From Mesostigma viride (taxonomy: Eukaryota; Streptophyta; Mesostigmatophyceae; Mesostigmatales; Mesostigmataceae): a DNA stretch of 64,000 nt. The stretch lies in assembly GCA_009746045.1 (NCBI GenBank), contig RPFO01000312.1, positions 908,323 to 972,322 on the forward strand. The letters run 5' to 3'. The translations under genes were made by a program, and so were the position numbers. A model generated the notes under the pieces. That model searched no databases. It saw only the letters and a list, made by a program, of their open reading frames with translations, and had not been told where the DNA came from. Every line of letters starts with the position of its first letter. Position 1 is the first letter of the stretch. Shown here piece by piece: positions 10,433-21,017 of the stretch.

Positions 10433-12078
10433 TAAATTAAATTATAACATGCCTCCGTGGGGAGATCATGTAGCACATATTCCATGATGGATGGGGTGGA
10501 GGAGGCCGAGTGATCGAACTATCCTAACTCTAAGCTATCTCGAAAAACCTAACTACACTACTCATCAAAACGCCTCCTCCGCTTGGGGGGAGGGGGCTTG
10601 CCCACAGGGTCGGGCGTGTGCGCCTTGACAATCTTCTTCCACCGCGTCTTGTCCTGCATGGCAGTCCAAAGACGGGAGAGAGAGTGGATGCGGTGCTCAA
10701 ACTGGGCTGGGACCACTAGGTCGTCCAGCAACATCTGGATGTAGTTCGTGACAGGTTTCCCTACCCTTTTGGGAATGCCCTCGGGGCCAGGCCAGGTCAG
10801 AATGTGTTGCCCTGGCTGGCCAAGCCACTGGGGGCTTGCCAGGCCAAGGGCGGTGTCGACCTGGCTGGTGCGAGCAAGGTGTCCTACAAATGCTATCCTA
10901 CGCTGCCTAATCTCGTCCGAAATACGAGGCATGCCATGATACAAAGATTCTGATGACGGACGCTCGGAAAACCCTACGTTAAGGACCTGTCGGAGCATCC
11001 TGTAAACCGTGCCGTCTAGCCTAGCTGCCAGTTTGGGTGGGATGGTCCACGCCTCGGCGCCATACGTGAGCACCGTGAGGACGAGGACCTTGAAGAGCAT
11101 GCGCTTGCGGTGCTCGCCCAGGCCCTTCGAGCGCCAGTAGGGTTTGAGCGAACGGAGCTTGGCCCAGGCAAGGCCGATGCGGGTGTCCACATCGTCGGCA
11201 GTGTCAGGAAGCCAACTCCCCAACAGCTTGAAGCGGTCGCGGAACGGGACCTCCGTCCCGTCGAGCAGGCGCGGCAGCGGCGGTGCACTGGAGGCCCCAA
11301 TCACCATCGCCTCAGTTTTGACACTAATCTCCAACCCCACCGCCCGCGCCTCCAGGCCCAGACAGTCCAGCCATGGGTCTGAATGTGCTCGGGGCTCTCG
11401 ATGAGGGTGGTGTCATCCGCATAAATCAGGTCGGCAAGGCGGTAACCAGGTCTAACCCCGCCGTGCTCTTTCTCGTTAAGGATGTCCAAGCCTGGCTCGA
11501 ACCCCTTAAGAGCAGTAAAGCGCGCACGTGCTCGGCGCATGACGTGATCCACGACAATAATGAACAGGTATGGGGACAGGACACAACCTTGCCACACCCC
11601 GTGGTGAAGGGGGAATGGTGGAGTGGTGCCTTCCGCAGTCCGCACTACTGCCTGTGAGCCCTCATACAGTCGGCGAATGGCAGCAATAAACGCAGGTGGT
11701 ACCCGATCCAGAGCTAGGATGGCCCAAAGAGCCTCCCAGAGAACCGTGTCAAAGGCCCTGATATAGTCAACAAAAATGAAGACCAGCGGCAAACTGTCAG
11801 GGGGAAGGCGACGCACCTCCTCCATCAACGGGCGCGCGACAAACACAGCCATGACAGTGTTACGACCACGACGGAAACCCATCTGAGACTCACCCAGGTG
11901 TGTGTCCAGCGCGGCGTGGAGCCTGTGCAGCATCATGAGCATGAAGACCTTCAGCGCAGCGCTCTGGAGGCAGACACCCCAGTAGTTGCCGGGGTCAGCA
12001 GCAGAGCCCTTCTTGTACAGCATGACGCGGATGGCCGTCTGCCACTCAGCAGGCGGAGGCTCGTCAGAAAGCAGGACA
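10433..12078 (-). mobile_element. LINE B copy 1, 5'-truncated, inserted in LINE C
   Basis: Minus-strand non-LTR retrotransposon, 1646 bp, flanked by the 12-bp direct repeat CGGAGATGCGAT at 10,421-10,432 and 12,079-12,090. Its 3' end (low coordinate) is the B-type terminus with (AATTT)n. It is truncated inside the reverse transcriptase just upstream of the PPPAEWQTAIRVMLYKKG block. The target lies in the LINE C ORF2 thumb region; removing the insert restores the LINE C frame (DVDQ RIS VAWHAL). Confidence 0.9.
10558..12062 (-). pseudogene. LINE B ORF2: reverse transcriptase, +2 frameshift
   Basis: Two minus-strand frames (12,023 to 11,301 and 11,340 to 10,558) together encode a non-LTR reverse transcriptase. 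Seen in order: MLYKKGSAADPGNY (fingers), MGFRRGRNTV, FIFVDYIRAFDTVLWEAL (first catalytic Asp block), GVWQGCVLSPYLFIIVVDHV, LADLIYADDTTLI (YADD active site), then the thumb and C-terminal region with LTYGAEAW and GHLARTSQVDT, and a basic tail RRRR. Compared with the copy at 51.9-52.9 kb, 2 bp are inserted at about 11,373 (CCATGGGTCTG against CCAGGTCTG), just after YADD. No endonuclease domain remains because of the 5' truncation. Confidence 0.88.
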
Positions 12079-12090
12079 CGGAGATGCGAT

Positions 12091-12420
12091 CATTGGTCCA
12101 CATCAACCTCGCAGCTGGGGAGCAGGCTGCCCAGCAGCTTGACGCGGTCCCGATACAGGACTCGAGAGCCGTCGAGGAGATAGAGGGGTGGCGGTGAGTG
12201 GGTGAGCCCAACCGCCAGGGCCTCTGTCTTCTTGCTGACCTCGTGCCCCACTGCACGGGCCTCGATAGCCAGGCAGTCAAGCCATGTCTGCACGTGCCCA
12301 GTGTCCTCGAAGAGGGTGGTGTCGTCTGCGTAGATGATGTCTGCCAGCCGAATCTCCGTGTCCTCTCCGCCATGCCAGAATTTGTTAGCAACCTGCACCC
12401 CTGGTTCCCTACCCACGATG
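12091..12420 (-). pseudogene. LINE C, middle segment (part 2 of 3) with YADD
   Basis: Minus strand: residues around the catalytic YADD of LINE C (LADIIYADDTTLFEDTGHVQ, WLDCLAIEARAVGHEVSKKT), ending LLGSLLPSCEVDVDQ at the LINE B target site. The upstream edge at 12,418-12,420 is the ATG duplication of element 1. Its continuation is at 21,018. Confidence 0.85.
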
Positions 12421-12447
12421 CCCTAGGCACACCTGGAATTGTACTAC
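12421..12447 (+). repeat. Element 1 left TIR
   Basis: 27-bp terminal inverted repeat beginning CCCTAGGCACACCTGGAATT. It differs from the right TIR only at position 6. Preceded by target duplication ATG. Confidence 0.93.
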
Positions 12448-12540
12448 AGCACAAGTACAAATTGATTTTTTTCAACTTTGTTATTTTGTACCTCTCTTAG
12501 GTCCAAAGGTAGGAGGTAAGTGTCTCATCATGTTTTGACA

Positions 12541-12910
12541 CCGTTGCACCGTTGCACCGTTGCACCGTTGCACCGTTGCACCGTTGCACCATAAAACTAC
12601 CATTTTATGATTTTGTATGGTGTCACGAGGTAACCTAACGTCCAATACTAATGTTATAATGTCCACAAGCACTGCCTAAAGTGGGGTGCCACTGTGCCAC
12701 CGTTGCACCGTTGCACCGTTGCACCGTTGCACCGTTGCACCATAAAACTACCATTTTATGATGCTGTATGGTGTCACGAGGTAACATAACGTCCAATACT
12801 AATGTTATATTGCCCACAAGCACTGCCCAACGTGGGGTGCCACTGTGCCACCGTTGCACCGTTGCACCGTTGCACCGTTGCACCGTTGCACCGTTGCACC
12901 GTGCCACCGT
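12541..12910. repeat. Element 1 left subterminal arrays of CGTTGCACC
   Basis: Three short arrays of the 9-bp unit CGTTGCACC (about 12,541-12,590, 12,698-12,742 and 12,850-12,905) are separated by two copies of a roughly 110-bp spacer (CATAAAACTACCATTTTATG ... AAGCACTGCC). The same block in inverted orientation forms the right end of element 2 (60,960-61,310). Arrays of this kind are reminiscent of the subterminal transposase-binding repeats of En/Spm-type transposons; that role is inferred. Confidence 0.85.
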
Positions 12911-13169
12911 GACATGTCTTGACACATCATTTGTTGACTTTTCCTACGCAAGTAATGCAAGCACATGGCAAAATAAAATATTGATGATGATTACTTGAGA
13001 CAAATATTAATTGATTATCAGCATTGTCTCCAATGTCTCCTACATGTAACATATGGAGAAGCAAGTACTACGTGATCGCAACCACAATTCCTTTGTTCGC
13101 CAACTAATACATCACAGCATAAAAAAGCTGAATAAATGGCTGAAAACTGACAAAGAGGTGCAAACACGA

Positions 13170-15917
13170 TCAATATGAACATGAACCATAATAAACTGGT
13201 TCCCCTCGCTCATTTGCATCTTGCGAGTACGGCTGATGCCTTTTCCGCGATGGAGGGGCGGGGGGCGGGGGGCGGGGGGCGCTGCGAGCACGCATGCGTT
13301 CATCATCAAAGTTGCTGTGAGTCGTGAGACGAGTATGCTGAGTTGCTGCATAATGTCCCTCAGCATAATGTGGCCTATCTGGCTCCCTCGTGGCGGCATA
13401 ACGGTAAGCGCCCTGCAAGGGCTCACCGTGGGCCATATAATAGGAGTCATAAGGCTCGTACAGGCCATGCGATTCATCTTGCCAATCCAGCTTCCTTGCC
13501 TCATCGATCGCGGGTGCGCGCGTGCGCGGCTCTGGCTCATCTTGCCAATCCAGCTTCCTTGCCCCATCCATCGCGGGTGCGCGCTTGCGCGGCTCTGGCT
13601 CACGGCGTGCCGGCTGCCATTCTGCCCCCTGCATGCCGGTGAAGCCTTCACGTTGCCGCAATGTGGGAGGCGCAGCAGGAATGGTCGGCCGGTGAATCTC
13701 CGTGCCGCGGCTTGAGGTTGGAGCACATTCAACAGGCGTGCATGGCACTCGTTCCCTTTCCAAAGCATCAACCCTCTCCGTCAGGGATTTGACCTGTTCC
13801 TTCAGCTTCGCAGTCGCGGGGTTCTCTGGGGCGGCAGCCGGCTTTGCACGCGCTGCCAATGATGATTGGCACTTGGAAACCTTTGCATTCAAATCAGCGA
13901 TCTGCATAGCCACAGACGGCGGCGCCTTCTTCCTCCCTTGCTTCGCTTGAAACCCCACCCAGTCCTTCAGCTCTGCGATTGCTGCCTGTGCTGCTTGCAA
14001 CCCCTGAGTAAGGGGCGCTAGCCACTTTGCCGGGGGAGCTGCCGGGGGAGCTGCCGGGGGAGCTGCTGGCATCGCACTCTCGGACGGTGCTGACTTTGCT
14101 GCGCGAGGCGGCAGTGCCTTCCCGCCCTGGTATTCAAGCTGGCGTGCAGGGCGCAAGCTCCGCTGGCCCCCCCCCCCGCCGCCGTCGAGGCGCGCTTCTT
14201 GGGCTTGACGGGTGATGTTTGTTCCTCGCTGCCATCGTCACCCCCCCTTCCCCATCATTGTGCTCCTCCTCCACCTCCTCTTCATCCTCCAGGTCATAGC
14301 TGGCATCGCCCCCGCTTTCATCTTCATCTTCATCTTCATCGGATGGAGCAGGCGGGACGACAGCGAGCACCTGAATTGTAAACATGCACGCATACAGAGA
14401 TTGACATTTTACATCAACAATAATTAATGTTTTATGGTGCTTACAAATAGAGTGCTCCTGATGGTGTCTTCTAGTATGCACATTGATATATGCGCCAGTG
14501 TGGTTTGCGCTCGGCTGCGGTTGGATTGCGCATGGCATGTTCTAGCATATGAATGTCAACAATGCAAAACCGATCTGAGATACTTACAAGATAGCCCTGC
14601 CCGGTGGTCTTGTTGGTCGCGCTCCTTAACTGGTTGATGCGCGACTCCTGGCGGGTAAACACTGACGTGATGTCCGCCATGGCATCCGCCAAGGTAGTAC
14701 TCGAATGGCAATGCAATTCGGCGGTGGCGGCAGGGTCAACCGTCAAGTTATATGGTCGGCACCACGCTACACGGATTTCACCGGAGGCGAATGAGGTAAC
14801 CGTCCATTCTCCTTCCCCGCAGCTGTAAATGGGACGCACCAACGCCACAAAGGACTGGTACTCATGGCCAGTGCTGGCTGCCCTCACACAAGCGAGTCCG
14901 AGGATGACAAGCCGCACAACGGTGTTGCCCGTGGGAGTGGCACGCAGGTCACGCATTAGCTCAGGATCCGCATGACTGCAGATGTCACCGATGGAGAACG
15001 ACGTCACCTTGGCGGTGCTACGAGAGCCAGCCTTTTTGCACGAAACATACAGCGGAGGCCAGTCACTCTTGGTGTCTAGTTGGGCCAGGGAATCCTTTTC
15101 ATCAGACAGCGTGTAGAAGTTGTGAGCTCGTGTGATGTTGTGCTCTGGAACGGTTATCTGAGGAATACCGTTGATGAACCTGCTGTTGGTTGGAAAACCC
15201 TTGCCCACGTCGAGCATGTGAAGCACAACTGGCTTGGCCGCAGTAGCACCCCGGGATGCAATCGAGAGGCTGCCGGCTCCCTTCACGAGCACCCCCAAAT
15301 ATCCCAGATACTTGACGAGGCACTTGTGCGCAGGTGGGTCCTGCGATGCTGCCTGTTGCAATTCAACAGCAATAGCACAAGCAATGTCATGATTCCAAAC
15401 GCCAAGAACTGCACTTAGTAATATTCCTTTGGTAAAATGCAATTCAAGAGCAATAGCACAAGCAATGTCATGATTCCAAACGCCAAGAACTGCACTTATT
15501 GTAATATTCCTTTGGTAAAATGCAATTCAAGAGCAATAGCACAAGCAATGTCATGATTCCAAACGCCAAGAACTGCACTTATTGTAATATTCCTTTGGTA
15601 AAATAACAACCGGATTTCCCCTGTCATAAATTTACCTGAGATTTCCCATCCGTTTTGGCTGTTTGCTCGGTTTCCTCATCCGAAGCACCGGAGGCATTCA
15701 TTCTATGAAGTTCATTGACTGCTCCCCTGACGTACACGTTTGATGCCCTTTGCTTCTGTACTTCATCACCTACAGCGCCCACTGATACAGGGCCTGTATC
15801 CATTGTGTTCTCTTGCCCCGGTGGTGCTACTGCGTCCTGTTCACTGGCATGCTCCACATGTCCGGCATCCCCGCCATTGTTTTCAATACCTGCCTGCGGC
15901 TGCACGCCGCTAGCCAT
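13170..15917 (-). CDS. Element 1 partner gene, three exons, unknown function
   Basis: Exon 1 15,917-15,636 starts MASGVQPQAG and ends CAG/GTAAAT. Exon 2 15,352-14,588 follows TTGCAACAG and ends CTT/GTAAGT. Exon 3 begins at 14,370 after TTTACAATTCAG and runs to a stop at 13,170. Exons 1-2-3 join in phase 0. An 11-C run at 14,167-14,177 breaks exon 3: as read the frame ends at 14,134, while one base fewer carries it on to 13,170 for about 750 residues. The exon 2 product (GYLGVLVKGAG, PQITVPEH, SIGDICSHADPELM) matches no family I know. Exon 3 gives an acidic stretch (SDEDEDEDESGG), a basic patch, a coiled coil (LKEQVKSLTERVDALERE) and two near-identical EPxxRAPAxDxARKLDWQDE repeats. It is divergent from the putative transposase and may be an accessory DNA-binding protein. 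Confidence 0.72.
15360..15602. repeat. Approximately 80-bp tandem repeat, three copies, in intron 1 of the partner gene
   Basis: Three near-identical units (AGCAATAGCACAAGCAATGT ... ATTCCTTTGGTAAAATGC) fill most of the intron between 15,352 and 15,636. The exon-proximal copy supplies the splice acceptor TTGCAACAG on the minus strand; the other copies carry a degenerate version without AG at that place. Confidence 0.85.
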
Positions 15918-16556
15918 TCTCAGCTATCCGGATTTCCGAACTACGCCAATACCTGGCCAGAATGGCTGAAAATTTCCACGAAATGCATCCAAGTGCACGA
16001 ATTATTGAGTCGGTGGTGGCACCATGGCACGGAGTACAAATGGGTGGTGGCACGCCGTGCCACCGGTGGTGGTGGCACGGTGCAACGGTGCAACGGTGCA
16101 ACGGTGCAACGGTGCAACGGTGCAACGGCCAGTGATTGGCCCGTAGTTGATTTTGTGATATGCGCCTAGTAAAAATTGGCCGCAAATCTTGTGCCCACGT
16201 ACGACCGGACGAATTTGCGGCCAATTTTTACTAGGCTGCATGTCAGCAAATCAAGAACGGGCCAATCACTGGCCGTTGCACCGTTGCACCGTTGCACCGT
16301 TGCACCGTTGCACCGTTGCACCACCAAATTTTCCTGGCCAGAATGCCCTGTCTTTGCATGTAAAGGATAATTATGATAATGAACCAGCGATGGAAGCAAG
16401 GGGATAATGAACCAGCGATGGAAGCAAGGGGATAATGAACCAGCGATGGAAGCACCAGCGATGGAAGCGATGGAAGCGATGGAAGCTGGAGGGGGAGGGG
16501 GAGGGGAGGGGGAGGGGGAGGGGGCGGCCGTATAATATTACGCAGTTCCTAAAGCC
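15918..16556. promoter_or_regulatory. Divergent intergenic region of element 1
   Basis: This 640-bp space separates the start codons of the two divergent element 1 genes, so it must hold both promoters. It contains the central palindrome (16,076-16,325), three 28-bp units at about 16,374-16,457 (ATAATGAACCAGCGATGGAA...), a G-rich (GGGGGA)n purine stretch at 16,487-16,525 and a 27-28-bp tandem duplication spanning the first ATG of the plus gene (about 16,534-16,586). I see no convincing TATA box. Promoter function is inferred from position. Confidence 0.55.
16076..16325. repeat. Central palindrome of element 1
   Basis: The arms consist of a CAACGGTGC array, CCAGTGATTGGCCCG and TAGTAAAAATTGGCCGCAAA, and their reverse complements. 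They flank a 25-bp asymmetric spacer at 16,188-16,212 (CTTGTGCCCACGTACGACCG GACGA). The palindrome at 57,044-57,570 in element 2 has the same spacer in reverse orientation with one mismatch, matching element 2's overall inverted orientation. Confidence 0.88.
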
Positions 16557-19500
16557 ATGTATTATTACGCAGTTCCTAAAGCCATGAAGGGCCTGGGCAT
16601 TATGGAGCCCGATGCGGGGGCGCAGGTTTTTGGAATGCTATTCTCGCTGCTTGTCCTGGTGGTCGTGTTGCTCGTCATGGCGAGACGAGGGCTCCGTCTT
16701 AGCGCTGCCGCCGTCTTAGCAAAATGCACCACAGATGCGTCCTGTGCTGCGGCACTTAGCAGGGACTGGGACTGTGGGTGTGGCCGCCATTGTTTGCGAA
16801 GCGTGCATTTCGAGGAGATAAGAGCGATGAGGACCGACATGTGGTCTAAGAAGCCTGCGGATCGGAAAGAGTTTATAAAGAACCAGCTTTTTCAGGCCGG
16901 CCAGCGAGAAACTGAAATTCCGGGGAGCTTGCGTCACAAACGCAGTCGAGATGAGGGCTTCCTTTTCGCAGTGGATGGCTACGTTACTTACCCAGCTGAC
17001 AGGCATCAGCCAGAGTCGGCAACCCCGTTTCGGCATCGCATGTGTGAAGCCGCTTTCCGCCGTGCTTTGTATATCAACCCCAATATGTGGCACGCGGCTG
17101 TCAAGGAGACAACCCGCCCTCGACCTTTGCCTGGTGATCGTGATTTGGAGTCCGGCTTGGGTAGCACTGCTGGACGGCGCATTGGGGTATCCCGGTCAGT
17201 GTCTGCCAAGATTGGGGAGGCCAAGGCGCTTTGTGAGCTGTGGATTCGGCGTTGGTTCTGCCCAGCAGTTGAGAAGGATCCCCGGGATGGCGCCAGCATC
17301 ATTGAGCAACCGTGCAAGAAGACTTTATACTCGGACTACACTGCAGAGCAGCAGGACTACGGAACACCTGTAGTTAGCATGTCGCTTTTCAGGAAAATTT
17401 TTGAAGCAGTGAGAGTAAGCATGCGAGTCCGGATTGAGAAATATCGCACGAAAATTATGGGTGAGTGCTCCCGCTGCCGGAAGTTAAAGGATGCCATCTT
17501 GTCTTATCGTACCACTGACCGGGCCCGGTGGGAGGCTTTCAAAGAGAAGTTAGCTGATCACACCGACTTCTTTAATGGGGAACGGATGGCTTACCTGCAA
17601 CGAAGGTTTGAGGGCGCCAAGCACTATTTTGTTTCCATAGTCATCGATGGTCTGGCGAAAATGAAGACGGCGGTTCCAACCAGGGGCAGCGCCTCGAAAG
17701 AGTGGCTTAGCAGCCGCAAGCTACATATACCCTACCAGCTGGTTTGCTCGATTTTGCATGGAGTGAGGACGTACTTCTGGGTGATTATGCCTTGGGTAGC
17801 CAATTCTGAGGTTTCTGGTAATTCAGGGCGTGTCACTGCGACGCTGCTCACACACCAATTGTTGGAAGTGGTGGTTGAGCGACCATGGGAAAGGTCCCAC
17901 AATCCTGAGATCCGCGAGTTTGGCCTTGCCACGACACTCGTCCTTCAAGTGGACGGGGGTGGGGACAACATGAATAGCGAGCTATTGGGCTTTCTAGCGG
18001 TTCTCATTAACCGCCGTCTCTTTTCTCTCATCAGGGTGTGCCGCCTGCCCCCGGGGCACACCCATAATGACGCTGATCAGAGATTTGGTTGGTTTATCCG
18101 GTGGTACAACGGGATGAAGAACCGCGTGTCAGATCTCGCACCGGTGCTCATGCTGACATTTCAAGATGTGTTGCAAGGGCTGACGCGTGCCTTTGCACAC
18201 TTCTACGAGCAAGGCCCATTCGGGAGCATGGCGACAATAAACCCACTGCCGCCATCTGCCAAGGTTGGTTTTCTTTAAAATACTATGAATTTCTTCCGGC
18301 TTCTTCTTGTTTTCCATATGTAGCATGCCATAGTTAACCAATAATCACCTTGCTTACTCGCCTCTTATTGCAACTGTTTGTTCTATGCTTGTTGCTTGCA
18401 GCTCGTCAATGCAGCGCTGGACTTCACAACGTGGCTTCGAGGCTGCATAGACCCAGATCTTGGGCGTTGGGTCAAGTCTGCTGACGTGGTTATGGACGCG
18501 TCAACCAACCAACCTGTGGTGGAGCATCGGCCGGTCAGCAAGATATTTGATATCGAGCTATTCGGCCATCACGAGGAAGGTGCAGGGGCGGACGTTGGTG
18601 ATGACTGCTTTTTGCGCTACCGACTTGCCACGGCAGAGGCGTTAGCTGATGTGCCCGCCAACTATTGGAGGCCTCTTGGGCCGAACGAGGAGCCATGCGA
18701 CATGGTTACTGTCTCTTCGAAGCGTGTGAGTGATGGCAAAGAGCTCCGCGGCGTGCTAGTCATGGAGGCGACCAAGGCGCCCAAGGGCAGCCCAGGTGTT
18801 GCCGCGTTTGCGGATTGGGATGGCGATCGCGCAATCCGCCGTCATTGCTCTAAACTCAACCGAGTGTTTCCAGACATCATGACGGATGCAAAGCAAGCAG
18901 AGCTCAACGAGGAGATCCGCGGCTTCCCCGCTGAGCCGGAGCAAGTGGAAGAAGAAGCGTCGGTGTTTGACCGCATGATCCAAGCTCTGACGGAGTGCAG
19001 GGAGCAGCAAAAACACAAGCCCCTCCCTTTTTGCCTCCACAGTGCAGGGGATCAGGCGGTGATGCGGGCTGCCCGTGCTTTGGAAGCGCCGCTGCACCCA
19101 ATTATCAGCCATGCAGGCAACCGCCGGCACGAGGTGCAAACTGCCATTCACCGGGCGCGACGCGAGGCTGAGCGCCTGCCGGCCGCATCTGCCACGCCTG
19201 CCACGCTTGCCTCCAATCCTCCTACTGGAGTTGCCTCCAATGAGCCTGCGGATGCCACCGGTGGTGCACGGACCATTGCGACTGCGGATCATATTTTTTC
19301 CGTAAATCCCGGCATTATCTCCCGTGGAGACTTTCTCATCATCAAGAGACCTGCGGTGACGTGCGGGGAAGGCATGCCCTGGCCAGAGGAGCTCTTGGTG
19401 AAGGTCATGGATGCGTCTACTGTTCGTTCACGCGGGACTCTGACTGTTTCCGTGTTTTACTCACCCTCCTGGGAAGGGCAGTTTAACAAGCTCTCGCTCG

Positions 19501-20072
19501 CAGGCGGTGGGCCGGGCCTGACGGTGTCGGCATCGGAAATCATCGTTCAACACTGGACAGTTGGTGCATCAGGGCAGGCTGTCCACACTCCGTCGCTGAC
19601 AGCAGCACGTAAGCTATCTCGTGCAACCCTCCAGGCCTTAGATGACCACCCACACGTGCACTTTGCTGGTTTTCAAACACAGCAAGCTGCTGCAGCGACG
19701 TCAAAAGCTGCATGTGCGGCACACTTTGTTGAGCACGGGCTGCACGCGCTGAAAGGGAGAAGGCTGTGCGCCTTGTGGGGTGCTGCCAAGACCCGTTTTC
19801 ACGGGTGGGTCACAGAAGTACATGAGAATGGCGGGGCTTTGAAGATCGAGACGGTTTGGTCCGACGGCAAGGGAGCGACGTACACCACGTTGGAGGAAGT
19901 CTTAAAGTTCATCTGCGGGTGCCCTCATGCGGCTAATGCCTTTGGCCGCGAAAAGTTTTTTCAGGATGGTGCCGCGGCCGACGCTGAGACGGGGGCGGAA
20001 GAGCCCCAACTTTCTTTTGTTTGTGAGAGTAGCGAGAGTAGCGATGATGATGAGGAGGAAGCATGGGAATGA
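16557..20072 (+). CDS. Element 1 putative transposase, DUF7869-like, about 1125 aa
   Basis: Two exons, 16,557-18,263 and 18,402-20,072, with a 138-bp GT-AG intron that joins in phase 0 (PPSAK then LVNAALDF). Residues 57-80 are Cys-rich and may bind metal. Residues about 355-510 have an RNase-H-like arrangement: SIVIDGLAKMK (D364), TTLVLQVDGGGDNMN (D466, D470), then PPGHTHNDADQRFGWF (H501, H503, D505, D507). Such ...GHTHxDxDQxF blocks typify DUF7869-type proteins of plants and algae, so a DDE-like active site is plausible. Residues about 868-925 look like a small beta domain; residues about 1018-1070 (GRRLCALWGAAKTRFHGWV) are Tudor-like. The C-terminus is acidic and Ser-rich. A tandem duplication made the ATG at 16,557, so ATG at 16,584 may be the original start. 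The hydrophobic stretch at residues 26-44 is odd and may be artefactual. Confidence 0.78.
18264..18401 (+). other. Intron of the putative transposase gene
   Basis: 138-bp intron: donor CCAAG/GTTGGTTTTC, acceptor TTGTTGCTTGCAG/CTCGTC. The reading frame closes at a stop shortly inside the intron and reopens after it, which supports splicing. Confidence 0.85.
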
Positions 20073-20349
20073 TGGGGAATGTGTGAAAGCTTCGATAGGA
20101 GTAAAGGCGTCTCTTTGTCCTGTCAAGCATGCTAGTCTTGTTGCAAGAATGAAGCCCAACATGCCAACTGTCCATGCATGGTCATGTTGCATAATGGTGG
20201 GCATAAGATACATGTGTTTGCTAGTGGCCATGTTTTACACGGAAATGGATTTACGTTCAGTATGTGATTCAATGACATGTGATTATTTTGGTTGATGCAT
20301 GCAATATACCCCATGATAACCAATGCACGTGCAAAGATGTGTGTTTATA

Positions 20350-20905
20350 TGCAATTTGAGGTGCAACGGTGCAACGGTGCAACGGTGCAACGGTGCAACG
20401 GTGCAACGGTGCAACGGTGCAACGGTGTCATGAGCATCTAGGTAACCCTTGCATGACCCATCCACCTACATAAAACCCATGGATAACAATTGCATGTGCA
20501 AAGGTGTGTGTTTATATGCAATTTGAGGTGCAACGGTGCAACGGTGCCACGGTGCCAAGGTGGCACGGTGGCACGATGCCACGATGCAACGGTGTCATGA
20601 GCATGTCTAGGTAACCCTTGCATGACCCATTACCCTAGATAGATCCCAATGGATAACCATTGTATGTGCAAAGGTGTGTGTTTATATGCAATTTGAGGTG
20701 CAACGGTGCAACGGTGCAACGGTGCAACGGTGCAACGGCGCCACGGTGGCACGGTGTCATGAGCATCTAGGTAACCCTTGCATGACCCATCCACCTACAT
20801 AAATCCCATGGATAACCATTGCATGTGCAAAGGTGTGTGCATATATGCAATTTGAGGTGCAACGGTGCAACGGTGCAACGGTGCAACGGTGCAACGGCCG
20901 CCGAC
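20350..20905. repeat. Element 1 right subterminal arrays
   Basis: Four units of about 160-180 bp. Each is a GGTGCAACG array followed by a conserved spacer (TGTCATGAGCATCTAGGTAA, CCCTTGCATGACCCAT, ATGGATAACCATTGCATG, AAAGGTGTGTG). The same unit, inverted, builds the left end of element 2 (53,430-54,640). The spacer is different from that of the left arrays, so the two element ends are distinguishable. Confidence 0.87.
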
Positions 20906-20990
20906 AAACTTTTTTTTCCTCAAAGACTTTAGTTGACCCTTTAAATGCATGAAAATGCAACTTTCAAAAATGAAGTACAATTTGAAAAAT

Positions 20991-21017
20991 GTAGTACAAT
21001 TCCAGGTGTGCTTAGGG
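20991..21017 (-). repeat. Element 1 right TIR
   Basis: Reverse complement reads CCCTAAGCACACCTGGAATT and continues GTACTAC, matching the left TIR at 26 of 27 positions. Followed by target duplication ATG at 21,018-21,020. Confidence 0.93.

Larger units (their letters stand above)
12421..21017 (+). mobile_element. Element 1: complete TIR DNA transposon, 8597 bp
   Basis: The ends are CCCTAGGCACACCTGGAATT... at 12,421 and its inverted partner at 20,991-21,017. The 27-bp TIRs match at 26 positions. ATG is duplicated directly outside both ends (12,418-12,420 and 21,018-21,020). Taking out the element plus one ATG rejoins the LINE C reverse transcriptase in frame (ARKRFARI then VGREPG), which fixes the boundaries. 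Inside, in order, are left subterminal 9-bp arrays, a minus-strand three-exon gene, a divergent region with a palindrome, a plus-strand two-exon DUF7869-like gene and right subterminal arrays. A 3-bp duplication is usual for CACTA and PIF/Harbinger elements, but the TIR starts CCC and the putative transposase resembles neither. I cannot name the superfamily. Confidence 0.92.

Noticed and set aside
13221-13715. 164-codon plus frame opposite the element 1 partner gene
   Set aside because: Antisense shadow of the exon 3 repeats; the minus frame has clean splice junctions and coherent composition.
15953-16345. CCTGGCCAGAATG on both sides of the 16-kb palindrome as a target duplication
   Set aside because: The 13-bp repeat is real, but no clear terminal inverted repeats adjoin it and the palindrome is shared with element 2 at an equivalent place; left as unresolved.
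20350-20905. CRISPR-like regular structure of repeat and spacer
   Set aside because: The spacers between 9-bp arrays are themselves near-identical; this is a subterminal transposon repeat.
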